From contig BGZK01000290.1 of assembly GCA_005406025.1 (NCBI GenBank), forward strand, positions 434,001 through 498,000: DNA of 64,000 nt, read 5' to 3'. The position numbers and the translations under genes are program-made. Origin of the DNA: Eumeta japonica (Eukaryota; Arthropoda; Insecta; Lepidoptera; Psychidae). A model generated the notes under the pieces. That model made no database searches. It saw nothing but the letters and a program-made list of their open reading frames with translations, and was not told where the DNA came from. Below, in pieces: positions 47,901 through 59,769 of the stretch. Positions within the stretch are counted from its first letter, which is position 1. Each line of letters opens with the position of its first letter.

Positions 47901-50900
47901 AACATCCGCGAATATCACGTCAGGCATTACTGTTAGTGTTTACGGCTGTCGATGTCGCCCCACTGACCCGGTATGCTCTGCTTGAAGCAGCCGTGCGCGG
48001 CCACCATCCACTCGGCGCGGGTCTCGGCGAACATGACCACGTTCTGCCGCGGCGGGCAGCCGAACTCGCGCAGCCCGGCGCCGAAGTCGCGGGCCTCGCG
48101 CTCCACGTCGGTGTACGAGCGCCAAACGTATTCGCCCATTTTGAACTGCAATTATTTATGTTATTGCTTCTTACTCGTTCGATATTATTATATCGACGTC
48201 TCAGATCGTGTAGTCTTTACATGACATCTGATACAATACTAATCTAAAATAATATTTTAGGAGTAAGGTAGTAGCCATGTAGGCCGCCACGGGTCCCTTA
48301 TTGCTGCATATTATACAAATAAAATAAATAAAGAATATTTGAACACTGATAGGATCGTTCTCGAATTTTCTATTTTACTTTGTTTATAACTAAAAAGAAC
48401 AATGATAAATTAGTTCATGGGTTTTAAAATTGCATACTGCAAGTATATAAACGTGGAACTGAAGGAAAGTATTGCTACTCCGTCTGGAGATTAGCGAGTT
48501 AATAAATAGAGAAAAAAGGTATTATCGTGTTTTCGTAGTGCATTTTTGCATCGTCGCGTTGTCATAGCGAGTTACATGAAAAGTTGAACCTATAGCTGCT
48601 GACCTTTTGTTTTTTTAATTGAATATATTTACATTTTAATTCACTAACTGTTTAATATAATATAATAACATAATACATAGTTACAAAAATCCAAAAGAAA
48701 ACAATGAGATATTGTGTTTATTTAAGTAGGTATAAAATTATTAATAGTAATTCACTTGGGCAATGTTATATTTCGAATAGGTAATTAAATATAATCTGGT
48801 AATAAAATATTGCTAATAACACAGAAAAAAATTCGATTTAATTCAAAAGAGTCAATAAGGTAAGTACTCGTCGGGATGTAGAATAAATACATATGTAGTG
48901 TAAATTATGACTTGGGTGATAACGTGATTGAATTAGGCAATTAGATAAATATCCGATTTTCGACTTCAGTGAAGAGGCTGTATTCGTTGACAATACGCGA
49001 TAGATAGTTGTCCGATAAAATGGGACGAAGCTTGAGGGATAATGCAGGTATGGATAATTTCTTGGACAAATACCCACGGGCATAACCAGCTTGACTCCTT
49101 ATCAGGTTGTTTCATTAAGTGATTGTTTTTATTTATTGTGGTCACATATGATAAAATTAGAAAAGAGCTACATTTTAATTTCTCGCTTCAATGACCTGTG
49201 AAATAATAATATTTTCAATTTAAATTAGAATTTTGTAGGGTTAGGTTTTTTATGGCGAAAAGCCTAATTAGTTAATATTGAGGTGTCATACGTACAGGAG
49301 GTATATGTACATATTACTGTTTTACGCATTCATTGCCTGATTCGTTAAAATAAAAATGATATACATAAAAATCGTTATTTCCATATATATATATATATTG
49401 TATAGCAGACGAATTCTGTTTTAATATCTGTTCATGTATCATTGCATATTTATTTATTTAACTATCCGACTGTATTTTCACAAATTCGCATAGTTTGGCG
49501 CTGAAATTATTTGAATATGTGCATATAATTCCCTGTTTATAAAATAGGGAATAATATGTGTGTATATATATATTGCAGCTAATACTTTGTCGTTCATAAG
49601 CGAAAACGCAAAACTGCTACAATACTTGAAGTATATACAAGGAAGGCGTAAGAAAATGGAAGCTGACCTTCTTAAAAACCCTCCCGTTCGGCTGAGGCTC
49701 GTCCTCCTCGCCGAGCACGGTCCGCGTGCCGAGGCAGGGCCGGTGCGCCCAGCGCGCCGCCGCCGCCCGCAGCATGCCCTCCATAGTGGTCACGCCGTCA
49801 CGCACCAGCTGCACGTGCAGGTCCCCCGGCTCCGCCACCGACCTCACCGTCACGCTGTGGTCCGAAGAGTCCACCATGCGAGCCTGGTAACATATCGTTG
49901 TGAAATTGTTAGCCACGGGTTCTAAATTATCGTCAACAATTAACAGTAATAACAAAAGTTTGCCTGCCCATCACAAAGTGCATTATCTGATAACTAATCT
50001 GAATTAAAAACATAACGTTCTGATAATACGTGCAACGTGTCTCTTAACAGAAATCAGCTTTTCAGGAGCCGATAAGGATGTGATCCTTTGTGTTGTTTTA
50101 TTGTAAACAATATAATGAGTAAGGAAAAAACTGCATTAAAATGAAACAAAATTTATGTATTATAAAATTGTGACGTTATACATTTTGAATGTTGAAATGG
50201 CGTAGAGGTAGAAAACAAGTTTTAACATCCTCGTTTCTATTTAGATCTATTTCGGAAATCACTAGCCAAAGCGATAATATGACACTGTACACCGTTTTAT
50301 CGGCTTACGGAGTGGCCATCAGAGATTTCGACACATATCCAAGAACGCGATTGATTGTCACCGCCTATTTGTTAATCTTAATCCTATATGCGTAGTGACA
50401 AGCTTTGAGTACCATTTATTTCTGGCACCTACTGGCACACCACTAATTTTATCGTGATAATCACCTAACTAGACATATATAAAACATATTTATCACGAAA
50501 CTGCCAATCAGTACAAATGGGGCATTTTATTACATGACAATAATTAGTCACGAGGCCGTTTTAATCGATTGCGCACATCCATACATGAGTTGTGACTTTT
50601 TATCACAAATTCACGAATTCCATTTGCCATTTAATTGTTGAGTTCAAAAGAAACGAATATATTTTTTATAGCAGATTTTAAGTAATAATATTGAAATTGA
50701 TTGCCTCTAAATGCATTTTAGAATGTAACAAAATAATTAGTAGTCCTTTATTCGATAGATATTTTAATTTACCAATATACGCACGATGCAACAATTTAAA
50801 CTTGAAAGAATATAATAACATATACAAAATGTGCAATAAATGTGCATTTGTCATAAAATTCGTTTCTTTTTATTATTTATTTATATACTGCCTCACATCC

Positions 50901-51346
50901 TCACATTATTATAATAAAACCTTAAACTCATAGATTTCACTCTTGAAATTGAAACTTAATAGCATCATATATGCTAATTTTATTTTTAGTATTTCGCTAA
51001 TAAACAATTAAAGCAGTTAACATCTGTAATCAATATGTGTTGGCCCGTAGAAAATAATTTAACAGATGATAATAACAATTCTTTAATAACCAAATTTCGT
51101 TGAACCTTTTATTTCATATTTCAATTTGTGAATATGATTCTAATGTTATATCAAACATTTTCCTTTATATTTCGCTGACATGATTCACCAAAATTATGAT
51201 AATTCGTCACCTTTATTCTTCTAGACATGGCCCTCTTCCGCCACGGCCTCTGCACCAGCAGGTGTATGGGGAACGTGACGATGTCGCACACGAGCGCCAC
51301 CGTGCGGATGGCGCGCAGCACCGCCGACACCCACCACGACTCGGGC
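41800..51346 (-). CDS. Acsl: Long-chain acyl-CoA synthetase, ACSL3/4 type (5' end not found)
   Basis: Converts long-chain fatty acids, ATP and CoA to acyl-CoA through an acyl-adenylate; family members sit on ER, lipid-droplet or mitochondrial membranes. Eleven exons, minus strand: 51346-51211, 49883-49668, 48145-47968, 47179-46928, 46267-46049, 44805-44690, 44215-43893, 43482-43383, 43120-42967, 42537-42262, 41954-41800. They encode about 707 residues, near ACSL4 length. Visible: an N-terminal membrane segment ([17 protein letters not shown]), the ATP-binding loop [20 protein letters not shown], and the fatty-acyl-CoA synthetase signature with [11 protein letters not shown] and [20 protein letters not shown]. 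It ends [21 protein letters not shown]. Phase agrees at all ten junctions. The first found exon starts with the last base of a codon, so the start codon lies wholly or partly in an upstream exon I could not place. Confidence 0.95.
42262..42537 (-). CDS. Acsl: ACSL coding exon ([16 protein letters not shown])
   Basis: After ATTTTGCAG it encodes [20 protein letters not shown], then [20 protein letters not shown] and [18 protein letters not shown]. It ends T before GTAAAT. AT-rich codons. Confidence 0.95.
42967..43120 (-). CDS. Acsl: ACSL coding exon ([15 protein letters not shown])
   Basis: After TTGACAG it reads [20 protein letters not shown], then [20 protein letters not shown]. It ends G before GTTAGT. 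This is the start of the fatty-acyl-CoA synthetase signature. Confidence 0.95.
43383..43482 (-). CDS. Acsl: ACSL coding exon ([13 protein letters not shown])
   Basis: A 100-nt exon reading [20 protein letters not shown] then [13 protein letters not shown], phase 0 at the donor GTAATG. Confidence 0.92.
43893..44215 (-). CDS. Acsl: ACSL coding exon ([16 protein letters not shown])
   Basis: After TTCAACAG it reads [20 protein letters not shown], then [16 protein letters not shown] and [19 protein letters not shown]. It ends AG before GTTAGC. GC-rich in its 3' half. Confidence 0.95.
44461..44493. repeat. Perfect 15-bp hairpin in an ACSL intron
   Basis: AATGTATGTCAAGCT, a CAT loop, then the exact reverse complement. 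Confidence 0.7.
44568..44617. repeat. Perfect 23-bp hairpin in an ACSL intron
   Basis: Two 23-bp arms (44568-44590 and 44595-44617; left arm starts ATTATATGTTTCATATATAT) are exact complements around a TTAT loop. It lies 75 bp from the previous hairpin and just downstream of the exon at 44690-44805 in transcription order. Confidence 0.75.
44690..44805 (-). CDS. Acsl: ACSL coding exon (IGYSTPLT region)
   Basis: A 116-nt exon after [28 protein letters not shown] then [15 protein letters not shown]. The donor is GTGAGT. Its codons are AT-rich, unlike several neighbouring exons. Confidence 0.92.
44816..46040. other. ACSL intron, AT-rich, no gene seen
   Basis: Nothing recognised beyond low-complexity stretches and possible repeat debris near 45100-45180. 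Confidence 0.4.
46049..46267 (-). CDS. Acsl: ACSL coding exon with the AMP-binding loop
   Basis: After TCTCGCAG it reads [31 protein letters not shown], then [14 protein letters not shown]. The Ser/Thr/Gly-rich loop binds the ATP phosphates. The donor is GTAAGT. Confidence 0.96.
46928..47179 (-). CDS. Acsl: ACSL coding exon (YATLGDEAI region)
   Basis: After GTTACAG it reads [20 protein letters not shown], then [11 protein letters not shown] and [20 protein letters not shown]. It ends G before GTGAAT. Confidence 0.93.
47512..47585. repeat. Short dispersed-repeat fragment in an ACSL intron
   Basis: GGGGCAGACGAGAGCTACCA, then GCCGCCCATGGGTACTCACA resembles the element at 35275-35420 and the same Lepidoptera-type repeat. 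Truncated. Confidence 0.4.
47968..48145 (-). CDS. Acsl: ACSL coding exon (MGEYVWRSY region)
   Basis: After ATTGCAG it encodes [20 protein letters not shown], then [20 protein letters not shown]. It ends G before GTCAGT, a second GTC-type donor. Confidence 0.92.
48250..49660. other. ACSL intron, no gene seen
   Basis: AT-rich, with a short TA run near 49388. No coding or element signature recognised. Confidence 0.4.
49668..49883 (-). CDS. Acsl: ACSL coding exon (GC-rich, 72 codons)
   Basis: After TTACCAG it encodes [16 protein letters not shown] to QPNGRVFKK, phase 0 at both ends. [20 protein letters not shown] is characteristic of the family. The donor is GTCAGC, a less common GTC form. Confidence 0.92.
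51211..51346 (-). CDS. Acsl: ACSL first identified coding exon (membrane segment)
   Basis: After GTATTCAG it reads [18 protein letters not shown], then [12 protein letters not shown] and a basic [13 protein letters not shown]. This matches the N-terminal membrane anchor and KRIK-like junction of ACSL3/4. The donor is GTGACG. GC-rich. Confidence 0.88.
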
Positions 51347-53590
51347 CTGAATACCGACAAACGTGAAATTACAACTTCGGGCACGAATGTATTAAATAAA
51401 TTTATAATTAGAAAGAAACTATACTTTTTTTTTTTTTACAATAATTTCGTGCATAATTCAAAAACACATATGAACTATGTAAACTTAAAAAATATTTGTA
51501 CCTATTGAATATTTAGAATATTCAAATCCTTTCAAATAATACCACAGCTGAAACATAAAAGAAAATAAATCTCTTCAAAAGCTCGTATTTATTGTAAAAA
51601 GAAAATACAAAATTCTATCATGAAAATGGGCACGTTCCTGTAAAAAGTTCTATTTAAAGTAGTCATAACAATAATTGTCACCGAAAAAAAGCAGTCATGA
51701 CATACAGACGAGCGAAAGTCTCACATTAAAGGTGCTCTCGGAATCACAGAACCACTATCCCGTCGATTGGTTCAATCGGTTTCCAAAATGTTGCAAGTTT
51801 TCGGATTGCTATTCAATTCACCGGAATGTGGGGGAACGTAAGTAAACGGTCACGTGAGTCGATTTACTACGACACTACTGAATCCATTCCTATTATAAAA
51901 AAAAAATACGTGAACGTACCCAAATCTCCAAATATAACTAAACATAAAGTACTTGAATCGACCGTCACGTTTTTGAGAAATATTATAAAAAAGCCTGTGA
52001 AAAGCGTACGTCAGTGACAATTTTTTAAAAATGTTTTTATTTTACGTTTCATCAACAACGGATGTTTCACGTCATAGATATCTTAATATAAAGGGCCAAC
52101 TCGGGGTATATCTTAATAAAATATAGTTTACACTATCCAAATCGGTTGAGCCGTTTACGAGAAATTCATAAACATAGGTAATAAAAATGCATATACGACA
52201 GATATAGAATCTTCTCTTTTTTTAAAAGTCAATTAAAACTATCATTATCTTAAATATGTATGCACTCATATATTGACAACATCGACGATTAACACAGTGT
52301 ATAGTTTTATTATGAAATTGGATAATATTGGTAGCTAGTCCAGTTCGCTACAATTAATATATATTGTAAATGTAACATTAGTAACTTAATATTTTCTGCA
52401 AATAAAAGATAAATCAAATCTTATATATGTACCGAACAATAATAGACCAGGGAAATTACTTAGATACATTCAGAGCCTCGACACTGATTTATGAATAATA
52501 ATTCACTCGTTAGGACTAATTGCTTCCCTTCTCCGACCTAAACTGAACAACTTCCATGCTAGGTTACCTAGTTTGTAATAGAATTACCTACATGTATCGG
52601 AGCAAGGATCACAGGTTCGAATGCCTTGAAGTAGATATGATATAGAAAAATATTCGCTATATGTATGTTCATATAAATAATGGTGAAATGTTTGAGGACA
52701 GATATTCCATTAGTACCTATAGGACGTTAGTAGAAATAAAAGAACGTCTATGAAATATTCCATAAATGATATATAAAAAAAGGCAATTTATTATTAATAT
52801 ACGAAATTCATTGAAAATATGGCCGGATGGTCGGCCGTCACGGGACGCCCGGCAGATGTGAAACGTCTATGTCAATATTAGGTTCCATAATGAATAAAAA
52901 TCTATAAACTAAAGATTTTTAGTTATAGATTTGGGTTTGATTCGGCAGATCGCGTTCCGTGAGGCAAACGTTGTGGACACGTGTTACACGTTTAACTGCA
53001 GCATGCAGTTTGATCATCATTGACTTTTTAACACGCTTTTATAAGCTTGGGTTGTATGTAACTAACTATGTATGTAACGGAATCTTCGAGCTTAATTTTC
53101 ACCGACTTCAAGAAGTCTAATTAATTTGAAACTTTGCGTACGTATCAACAAGCAATGACAATACAATAATTTGATAAGTTTATCTTCTTATCCTGATCAG
53201 GATCGCCAGGATCCAATAATTTCGTCACGTATCGTCTGCGTGAGAGCAAGTGACTTATAACTTTTACTAAATTTTATTACTGTTTTGTAATAGAATTTAG
53301 TAACAGTAATAAGCATTATTAATAATTCAACTAATGTTGTATTGTTAAAAATTACAAATTTTTACCAATCAATCAAACTAAAAAGTGAAAAATAAATATA
53401 GTTTAAAAAAACTAAAAAACACGCTATTAAAGCACATTAAACTAAAAAATTAAAAATGGGCCACTTACATAAACAGTATTTCAAAAGTAATTACTACATT
53501 TGAAAATTAAACTAAGTTTAAGTGTAATCGTAAAACTACGATTTTAAGTGTAATTTGACAGATCGGTAGTCTCGTACGGCTTCGAACTGC
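51347..53590. other. Upstream of ACSL, no exon recognised
   Basis: This may be the first intron of ACSL. AT-rich, with repeat debris near 52080-52180 (CCAAATCGGTTGAGCCGTTT, as in many insect repeats). A plus-strand frame of 62 codons at 51826-52014 has no recognisable domain. Confidence 0.4.
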
Positions 53591-53599
53591 TTTTGGAGA

Positions 53600-54080
53600 T
53601 GAACACCATGCAAGACGACTATTTATAACCAGTTTGCTGAATTCAGGAGCGGTCGTGTTAATCTCAGTGACAAATTTCGTGATGGTCGCTCGTCCACCGC
53701 TGTGACCAACAAAAACATCGATGCTGTGCGCCGTACGATCGAAACAGACGGGCACGTGACCTACCATGAGATTCGGGCATCTTTAGGCATAGGCATGAGT
53801 CAAATACAATCAATTTCACACAAGCATTTGGGTATGAAAAAGCTATGCTAGTGGAGGTAACAAAATTTGACTGAGGCTCAAAAATCGGACCGCGTCACTT
53901 GATACAACGCCATGCTTATCAAATTCCAGGAAGGGGCATCACATTTGGTGGAGGAAATAATAACTGGTGACGAATCATGGATTTATTGCTACGACCCCAA
54001 AACAAAGTAGTAATCGACGGTATTGAGTCTGTCGAGATGAACCGAAACCAACCAAAGTAGCGCGCAAGCGATGTGACCAT
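53600..54080 (+). pseudogene. Mariner transposase relic (copy C, different family)
   Basis: Plus-strand text TIYNQFAEFRSGRVNLSDKF, DGRSSTAVTNKNIDAVRR, YHEIRASLGIGMSQIQSI, then EEIITGDESWIYCYDPKTK with the first catalytic Asp, as in irritans-type mariners. Several stops are present, and the sequence ends before the second catalytic Asp. It is clearly distinct from copies A and B. Confidence 0.82.
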
Positions 54081-54899
54081 CTATTCTCTAATGGCTGGCC
54101 TGTTCGTTTGTCCCTCGACTACAATATAAAAAAAAATGCTGGTGATATTGAGCTTTAAAAACTTATTTATTTCGTTTGTTATGGTCAGATTTTCATAGAT
54201 AACAAAACAGTCTTTACGAGAAGTACATATGTTTTTGTACGTGTGGGTTTTTTTCATGGGATTCCTTAAAGTTTTGTTCAAATATGTGTAAAATCAAATA
54301 ATCTATTTAGTTACAGCATCTATAACGTATAATATTGACATTTTATCAACTGTCATCTTAAATACTATGTATGATCCAACTAACGATATATCTTGGGTGC
54401 GTGATGGTCATTCAGCCAGTGGATGGTACAAACCTGTAATTTTTTGGCACTAATTTATCGCGTAAACTATTCTACTTCACATATACGAAATTTGAAACAC
54501 TTTTTTATATTAATACCTATAATACAAATCTAATGAAATTATAAGATTATACGCATAGTTATTTAAGCGAGCACTAGACCTGCCTTTGCGCATTTTAAAT
54601 ATTTTGAATCTCATTTTCGTTCAACCATCAACGAATAAGACTCAGTTACGAATAACATCCTTAAATCGATACGGAATAAACAGAAGCTAGATTATTGAGT
54701 TACATTCGATTAATTGAAAATCTAGACAATTTCGATTTCAACCCAATCGCACCATTTTATTTTGCTTCAAACATTATTGTAATATAAAATATTTAACTTT
54801 TTACGCGACTACGGCGCAACACAGAAAGTATAAATTACATTTTCTTCTTTTAAAATAACCTCATGAGATACATCGTATTACATAATAGACTATTCGTGA

Positions 54900-55360
54900 T
54901 GGAGTCTTGACCCCTATACTTATTTACGGCAGTGAAAGTTGGATATGGTAGAAGAAAAACGAAAGTAGAATCAATGCGGTGGAGATGCGATCTCTGTGTA
55001 GTATGTGTGGAGCATCTTTGGAAGATAGAATAAACAGTGATGACAGAGAACGGTGTGGATTGAAACATGTAGTCACTAGACTAGAAAGTGTTACGGTGGT
55101 TTGGCTGTCTAGAAAGAATGAATGAAAGTAGACAGGCAAAATGAATTTATAGGGCGAATGTGTGTGATGGAAGGACCATTAAGAGTCGCCCTAGAAAATC
55201 TTATTCTGACAAATTAGTGGAACATTAAAGGGCAAATATTTGAACAGCAAAACGGACGAGCTTGCATGAAACGATTGACAGATTCAGTGAAATGAGGGGT
55301 ATGCTAAGATCGTAGCGTATGACGATCTGTGGTCTCTGCCTACATTTCTGAGAAATAGAT
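54900..55360 (+). pseudogene. Non-LTR retrotransposon 3' coding relic
   Basis: Plus-strand pieces LTPILIYGSESWIW, NESRINAVEMRSLCSMCGAS, DDRERCGLKHVVTRLES and YDDLWSLPTFLRN, with stops and frameshifts. These follow the end of a reverse-transcriptase polyprotein. The related shorter copy is at 23846-24090. Confidence 0.65.
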
Positions 55361-57179
55361 AAAAAAATACGCTGGAATTCGATTTTAGACCTTCTCTTTT
55401 TAGTATAGTAGTATAGAGAAAAACACATAATATTCGTTACAAGTGTAAACAATACCTCTATTGTTATCGCAACGACCTAGATTAGCATTTACAGACGTGT
55501 CTGGCGCGGTACGTTCAGTGACTATTTAAATTCTAGTGTGGTGACGTCTATCGGGCAAAAACATTTCCTTTGTCGAGACGTCAGACCCGTGCCGTTATCG
55601 GTCAATATCTTCCTTCATATTCAAAATTATTTTGTTTTTGCAACGAGGTCATCGACCCGAAGTAACGGCTGTCGGTGACAGTACTGCGAGTGCGTTGACT
55701 TTGAGATATTAACGGATGGCGACGACTCTAAGGCGCTCTTGAACGTTAAACGAATTTTCGATGGGTATTGTTATAGTAAAAAAAATCATTACGATTTCTT
55801 GATTCATGAATAAATAACATGCGCAATCGATCTCACACTGCAACGGCCATTCGATCTTTTGGCGACTCATGTGTGATCGCCTTTTTTATTATCAAAAACA
55901 TATTTGTCACAATCGAAGTTACTTTTCTTGGTGCACTCTGTGCGAGTACAATCAATTATATATGGAAAGTACTACGTGGGTGAAATATGTTTATGAATTC
56001 AATATAATCAGAATGATGAATCCTAAAGAAGATTAAAAAAAATAAAATCATCAAATAGTAACTAAGGGTTAATTCAGATAAGTACCTACCATATAATGTA
56101 TGGTTAATTTGCTGTCAGAAGATTCAATTTTTATCGTCAGCATGTGATAATGGCTCGGAACACCGTAACTTCATAAATCTTTGGAAAGTCGATAAAAAAG
56201 AAAAGTTAAAATATGTTCATACAACGACAACGGTAGTTGGCAGACCTCGATCTGCCCGGGGCGCCACTTAAGCACTAAGTCCTTCAAAAAAAATATTTAT
56301 TTTACGTTCATTAAATTATTAACTAAATTATATAACACGAAGTGTAAAATTTGGTGAATTGTCATCGTATTGATGTTACTATTTGTGCGAAATTATGTGT
56401 GCCCAATCATTCGGGTGGCGTGTTATTTACCCGAAGTCGTGAGTCAATATTTGATTATTAAACTTCGATACAGACAGCGAGACGCGGCACACCCGCTAGT
56501 GACCAACTAGGTCGACATATATTTTTGAGCAGCAAAAGTCCTTTGTAAATGCGAATCGAAAGACTGCCCTATCGAAAGTACTGGATATAAAAATAGTTCG
56601 GGCATATTTAAACTGTAATACGCGGAACCCTGAGGATCTGCCACAGTAAAATCATTTCAAGTCCTGAAGGGTGAAATACATCACGCCTTGTTACAAATGG
56701 CCGAAAATTAGTTGAGAAGCAGTATAACAAATTTACAAGTTTTATGTCAGATACGCATTTCTGTTCAAAAGGACGGTTCGACACACAAATTTTTATTCAA
56801 AAGAATTTGATACACATACACTTCTGTACAAAAGGGATCGACACATGCACACATACATTTTCTGTACATCATGTCCGACATACAATCACACAAAAATGTT
56901 CGACACACAAACTTCTGTGAAAAAGAGTTCCGTAGCCAAAAAAAAGTTGGAGAACTACTGGCACAGTCTACACGTACCAACGAAATGAAGTCATATTGTC
57001 AATTTCCCATTCGCGTAATATATTAGTCGACGAATTTCTATGAATATCAACCGGATCATGTCATCGGTGAGCATAATAAATATTTGCTTTCATCTAGGTG
57101 GCACTAATAAGATATGAAGCACCAGTACCGTAGTAATAAAATAGCGTGACATTATTTTTTACGTTTCTAGTCTAGACTT
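55361..57179. other. Intergenic or intronic, no gene seen
   Basis: Mixed composition. Near 56760-56930 a loose tandem pattern repeats GACACACAAATTT/TTCTGT..AAAAG about five times. No coding recognised. Confidence 0.4.
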
Positions 57180-57370
57180 TTGTGGAGATCACCGACAGGT
57201 CGCAATAAATGGCAACGTTTTCCGCGCCGAGCTCGGCGGGGCCTCGCGGCCAGCCTTGGCGCGGGGACTTTGCACCGACGACAACTATTTCTGTACACCT
57301 CGTACAATGTTGCAGGCTCACGCCGTGAAACAAAAAAAAAAGGACAAGTGCGAATTCAACTCGCGTAAAT
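57180..57370. promoter_or_regulatory. GC-rich patch upstream of ACSL
   Basis: A CpG-containing block (57220-57275 is notably GC-rich) in AT-rich surroundings. It could be a 5' exon or promoter of ACSL, or of an unseen gene. There is no direct evidence for any transcript. Confidence 0.2.
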
Positions 57371-57439
57371 AGGGTGTCGTACGATGAATATGTAATCCTC
57401 ATGTTTTTTGTGGTAACTAAAACGATTATTTATCTTAAA

Positions 57440-57479
57440 ATTATAAAATAATATATATATATATACACATATATTATTT

Positions 57480-57536
<57 letters not shown>

Positions 57537-57540
57537 TTAT
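57440..57540. repeat. Long AT microsatellite with inverted flanks
   Basis: An almost uninterrupted (AT)n of about 45 bp at 57486-57531, flanked by ATATTATTTTAT on both sides and by a second short AT run with an ACAC interruption. Confidence 0.9.
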
Positions 57541-58439
57541 ACCCTCACAACATGCGGTTTCATTTGATATAACACAGTAGTTTACAAAACTTTTTAGCAT
57601 GATGTTCCTCAATGCGGCTTGCAGCCGGTGTTAAATGGCAGCAATCGTCACGTAAGCAAGAAACGTTATGCCCCTTCCATTTGACTCAGCGAGTCTCTCT
57701 TTCGCTCTCTCTCTCTTACAGACTCTGGTAATTGAGTGAGAGTGACGTAGCCTCGAGCGGCGTGGCGCTTATTTCATTTTTCAAAATTTTGGTACATTTA
57801 GGTATTATCGGTCATGTTACGTGCATTGCAATGAATAATAATATCATTGAGGTAATTTCTTTATGATTATTTTTCAATTTTTATTCGGTTTTGGAGATGG
57901 AGTGTTCAATTTTTAGTCTTTAATAAATTCATTTTATACATATAAAAGTGACATCTATTATCAATTTTAAAAATTGCATAATTGTGTAACTTAGCAAACT
58001 TAACAGTGTTAGATACAATATCGCTGTTTAGTGTTTTCTTTAGTGTTTTTTCTTTATATCACTTATAATTCACTATTTCACATGTAGTATGTATATTTAA
58101 TTTTAAGTAAACGGACTTTTTTTTCTGAAGATATTATTTTGTTTTCTCGTTTAATTATTCTCAAAAGTTGTTAATTATTTCACTGTTCCTATCATTTGAT
58201 ATAACATAATATAAAGCGAAAGGAACTTCGTTCCATCTAGGTGTCCCACACCTGGTTTTATTTTAATTTACTAATTTGACCACCCGAAATTGAACACCAT
58301 ATTCAATATTTTGTTATTCATGTTAAACGTCCGTGTTCGGGTCACAGAAATTCATATGCATACAGACTTTCTAACTTAATTGGTCCAGTAAATTCTAAAC
58401 GAATCGGTTGTTACAGACGGATACACGAGTGACACTACA

Positions 58440-58680
58440 ATGGTTCCGTTTCTTCATTCCGACGTACGGAACCCAAAAAAATATAGTCTAGACATAACAC
58501 GCGAACGAAAAACTTGCCAGCCGTCGCGGGGGCGATTCTGGATAATGACGAAATCTAGGCGCAAAGTCAAAAGGGTCACAGGCGGCCGGCGCGGTCGGCC
58601 CGTGGGCGCGGCGGGATTTAGATACGAGCGTCGATTTCGAGGACACATCGATCGTGAACATTAGCGTGATTAAAGGTGTC
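58440..58680. promoter_or_regulatory. GC-rich, CpG-rich patch
   Basis: 58520-58660 is markedly GC-rich (GGCGGCCGGCGCGGTCGG). Open frames exist on both strands but match nothing recognised and are probably composition effects. A possible promoter or 5' UTR, unproven. Confidence 0.2.
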
Positions 58681-59077
58681 GCTTTTATTTTTTTTTATCG
58701 GCGCTGCTTTATCACCCGACGCTAGTGTGTATTCATTTACAAGAGAAAGTTAATATCACGGCGACCCGCATCGCCCGTAATCTGAATTTTCAATCTTCGA
58801 GTTCCGTAGACGGCATAATGCGGCTGGTGTGATACGCGACGATCCCATTAGTTCAAGATCTGACTGCAAAGTTTCTACGTACATCTATCTGTTTTTTAAT
58901 CAAAATATTTTTTTTTTTTTTATAAATAATTGTCAACAGGGCAATACGATTCTGCCGGGTTGCCAATTACGATATGGCCGCAAATACCTTTTAATAAATT
59001 TTGATTAATTTATATTTTTAACAAATTCGTTCACTTGTTTTGAAGATCAATTATAATTATTTGCACTTGAAAAGTTT

Positions 59078-59159
59078 GGATTGCCATTTCTCGTTTGGCT
59101 GCAACTTCTTGGCAAGAAGTGTTAAGGCAAGAGGTTGCGGCCAAATGAGAATTACAACC
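59078..59159. repeat. 24-bp stem hairpin, pre-miRNA-like shape
   Basis: TTCTCGTTTGGCTGCAACTT at 59088 pairs with the complement of a stretch ending at 59151 (three mismatches in 24 bp) around a loop of about 16 nt. Pairing extends imperfectly outward. It may equally be a small foldback element. Confidence 0.45.
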
Positions 59160-59769
59160 TAAAACCTAAACCACTAAGTTCTCTGCGTATATTTCTCTTC
59201 TTAAGTAATACATGTAATACATTTAAAAATAAACGAATAAAATTAACTAAAATGAAATTAAAAGTACTTGCAGCTATATTGTGATTAGCAACCCAGCAGC
59301 AATATTCCTCTGTTAATGATTATTTATAAAAATTGCATTTAAAAAAAAAAACAGGACGTGAAAATCATGCAGGCGGATCTAAGACTTAGAATAAGACTCA
59401 GCGTAAAAATCGACTGAATAAAAGTGTTGCTGTTAATTTTCAAATACGAAGTTCTCTATATATTTATAAAATTCGTACATTTTCTAGACGATTCAGATTT
59501 TTTTAGGTATGACAACGTTAAGACCTGACAATGATTTCGAATTTTTCATTAACATAGAGACTTGTCAGTTGCTTGTGTTGCAGAGCACAATTACAAAAGA
59601 GTTAATTTACAGGACAAAACAAAAGGTATTTATGATGATGCCACCGGATAAATTTCATATTTTCCCCCGAAATTTGTAAAAAATTTCAAACGTCATCGCA
59701 TTGATCAAAATTTCAAACTTAATTTTTTCGTATCCGTCGGTATCCCAATTGTCTATCGATATCTTTTTT

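Noticed and set aside
47936..48247. 103-codon and other frames on the plus strand
   Set aside because: They are complements of the GC-rich ACSL exon at 47968-48145.
49560..49925. A 121-codon Arg/His-rich plus-strand frame
   Set aside because: It is antisense to the ACSL exon at 49668-49883.
52590..52625. CAGGTTCGAATGCC, like a tRNA or SINE B box
   Set aside because: No matching A box at the right distance and no cloverleaf could be drawn.
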